Source of the DNA: Perkinsus olseni
Lineage: Eukaryota; Perkinsozoa; Perkinsida; Perkinsidae
Direction: 5' to 3'
Length of the DNA: 43,517 nucleotides
Assembly: GCA_013115135.1 (NCBI GenBank)
Contig: JABANP010000448.1
Span: 1-43,517 of the forward strand
Notes under the pieces: generated by a model
The model's database searches: none
What the model saw: only the letters and a program-made list of their open reading frames with translations
Told to the model about the DNA's origin: nothing
Shown: one piece after another, positions 42,893 through 43,517 of the stretch
Layout: every line of letters begins with the position of its first letter
Position numbering within the stretch: position 1 is the stretch's first letter
Translations under genes and position numbers: made by a program

Positions 42893-42967
42893 CCTTACCC
42901 CGATTCGAACCTGGGATCATCGTCATGCAAGCCGGGAGCTCTACCAATTCCGCTATTACCATCACCT
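42893..42967 (-). pseudogene. tRNA-like sequence (Ala-like)
   Basis: On the minus strand an A-box-like TAGCGGAATTGGTAGAGC, a CTTGCAT loop (TGC anticodon position) and a B-box CCAGGTTCGAATC are correctly spaced for a tRNA. The anticodon stem is mispaired and the acceptor arms do not match, so it is a tRNA pseudogene or the head of a tRNA-derived element. It lies inside the insertion in foldback-like copy 2. Confidence 0.5.
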
Positions 42968-43517
42968 ACTATGACGTAAGAATCTCACCGCCGCCTCTAC
43001 TGGTGAGTCACCAGCGCTGACGATCTAGCACTCCCCAACATCAGGTTGTCTCTGTGATGATCCCAGTGCTTAGAGGCTCCAAACATGAATGGAGCCAAGT
43101 TGAATTGTTGGGTACCGCTGCGATACTATCGCATGGGCGGTACTTTGTCGGAGTTCAGGAGGAGTCATACGGGTGAGTAGGTTAGCAGCTCAAGTTGGTA
43201 TTCCCGAGGTCGTGGGTTCATTTCCTTCGATAAACATTTGCGTGTCGTCAGTTTCATATGTACGAACCACTATTGGACGAATGAATTTTTTTCGAAAAGA
43301 TTGTGGCCGAATAGATCACAACGAGCATATCTTTGGATCAACCGCCCATGGACGAAATAATCGTGTACGAAACCGGTTATGGATGAAAAAATCGTGACCG
43401 AAACATGCACTTTTTCGATGTACGAAAAGACCATGAATGAACCGAAATTTGTACGAAACAATCTTGGATCGAAACTGCAGTGGACCAATCGATCATGGAC
43501 GAATCGCGGTACACCCT

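Larger units (their letters stand above)
42561..43517. mobile_element. Foldback-like element, copy 2 (runs off window)
   Basis: Starts at CTCCATTCATAC (42561). The left arm (to about 42815) is a TTTCGTCCA-type 15-bp array. Then comes an insertion (palindrome plus tRNA-like sequence, about 42816-43029), then a unique centre containing CATCAGGTT and TGTGATGATCC. The right arm, from about 43255, is a TGGACGAAA-type array that reaches the window end. Reverse-complemented copy 1 aligns along the whole element, including the centre (AGCACTCCC..TGATGATCC..GTAGG), so both are copies of one element in opposite orientation. Confidence 0.7.

Noticed and set aside
43165..43235. tRNA-derived SINE head in front of the 15-bp array of foldback copy 2
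   Set aside because: CAGCTCAAGTTGGT and GGGTTCATTTCC resemble A and B boxes, but the matching stretch of copy 1 (about 40232-40290) does not keep them, so the likeness is probably chance. The inverted-arm model explains more.

Overview
The window is nuclear DNA from an intron-rich, flagellated protist. Coding exons are joined by GT-AG introns, mostly about 45-85 nt long. TAA, TAG and TGA all act as stops. Two genes (a CCDC146/MBO2 homologue and an RJL GTPase) belong to families tied to flagella. A Perkinsus-like alveolate would fit, but no marker in the window proves it. I found no bacterial operons, rRNA genes or CRISPR arrays.

Left part, about 1-20 kb, mixed base composition. Genes are mostly on the minus strand: an unrecognised 311-codon ORF; two copies of a small unknown gene family; SMU1 (spliceosome, 4550-8467); a third copy of that family; ethanolamine-phosphate cytidylyltransferase PCYT2 (10950-14145); a SARNP/Tho1-type mRNA-export protein (14277-15350, 5' end not found); a 22-residue-repeat protein; and an unrecognised 591-codon ORF peppered with a GGGCCGA motif. 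Introns here vary widely in length and often carry inverted repeats, including a perfect 57-bp palindrome.

Middle part, about 20.3-36.3 kb, rich in CAT/GAT/CAA/AGC triplet runs in both exons and introns. It holds a secreted Pro-rich EF-hand protein (plus), CCDC146 (minus), a J-domain/RJL-GTPase fusion (minus), a Ser/Asp-rich protein with a 30-bp repeat array (plus), a sepiapterin-reductase-like SDR (plus) and RNPS1 (plus). Exon phases were checked by hand. The J-RJL gene gives 1338 nt and the EF-hand gene 939 nt, both exact multiples of three. The Ser/Asp-rich gene is one base short.

Right part, about 36.9 kb to the end, is mobile DNA: a decayed Ty3/gypsy-type pol on the minus strand, split by a foldback-like element. 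A second, inverted copy of that element runs off the window end and is itself interrupted by a perfect 42-bp palindrome and a tRNA-like sequence. A 49-bp triplicate lies between them.

Functional themes are mRNA processing and export (SMU1, SARNP, RNPS1), flagella (CCDC146, RJL) and phospholipid/pterin metabolism (PCYT2, SPR-like). The most notable signals are the J-RJL fusion with the reverse domain order from animal DNAJC27, the foldback elements whose inverted arms are built from a 15-bp minisatellite, and the GGGCCGA-studded ORF.
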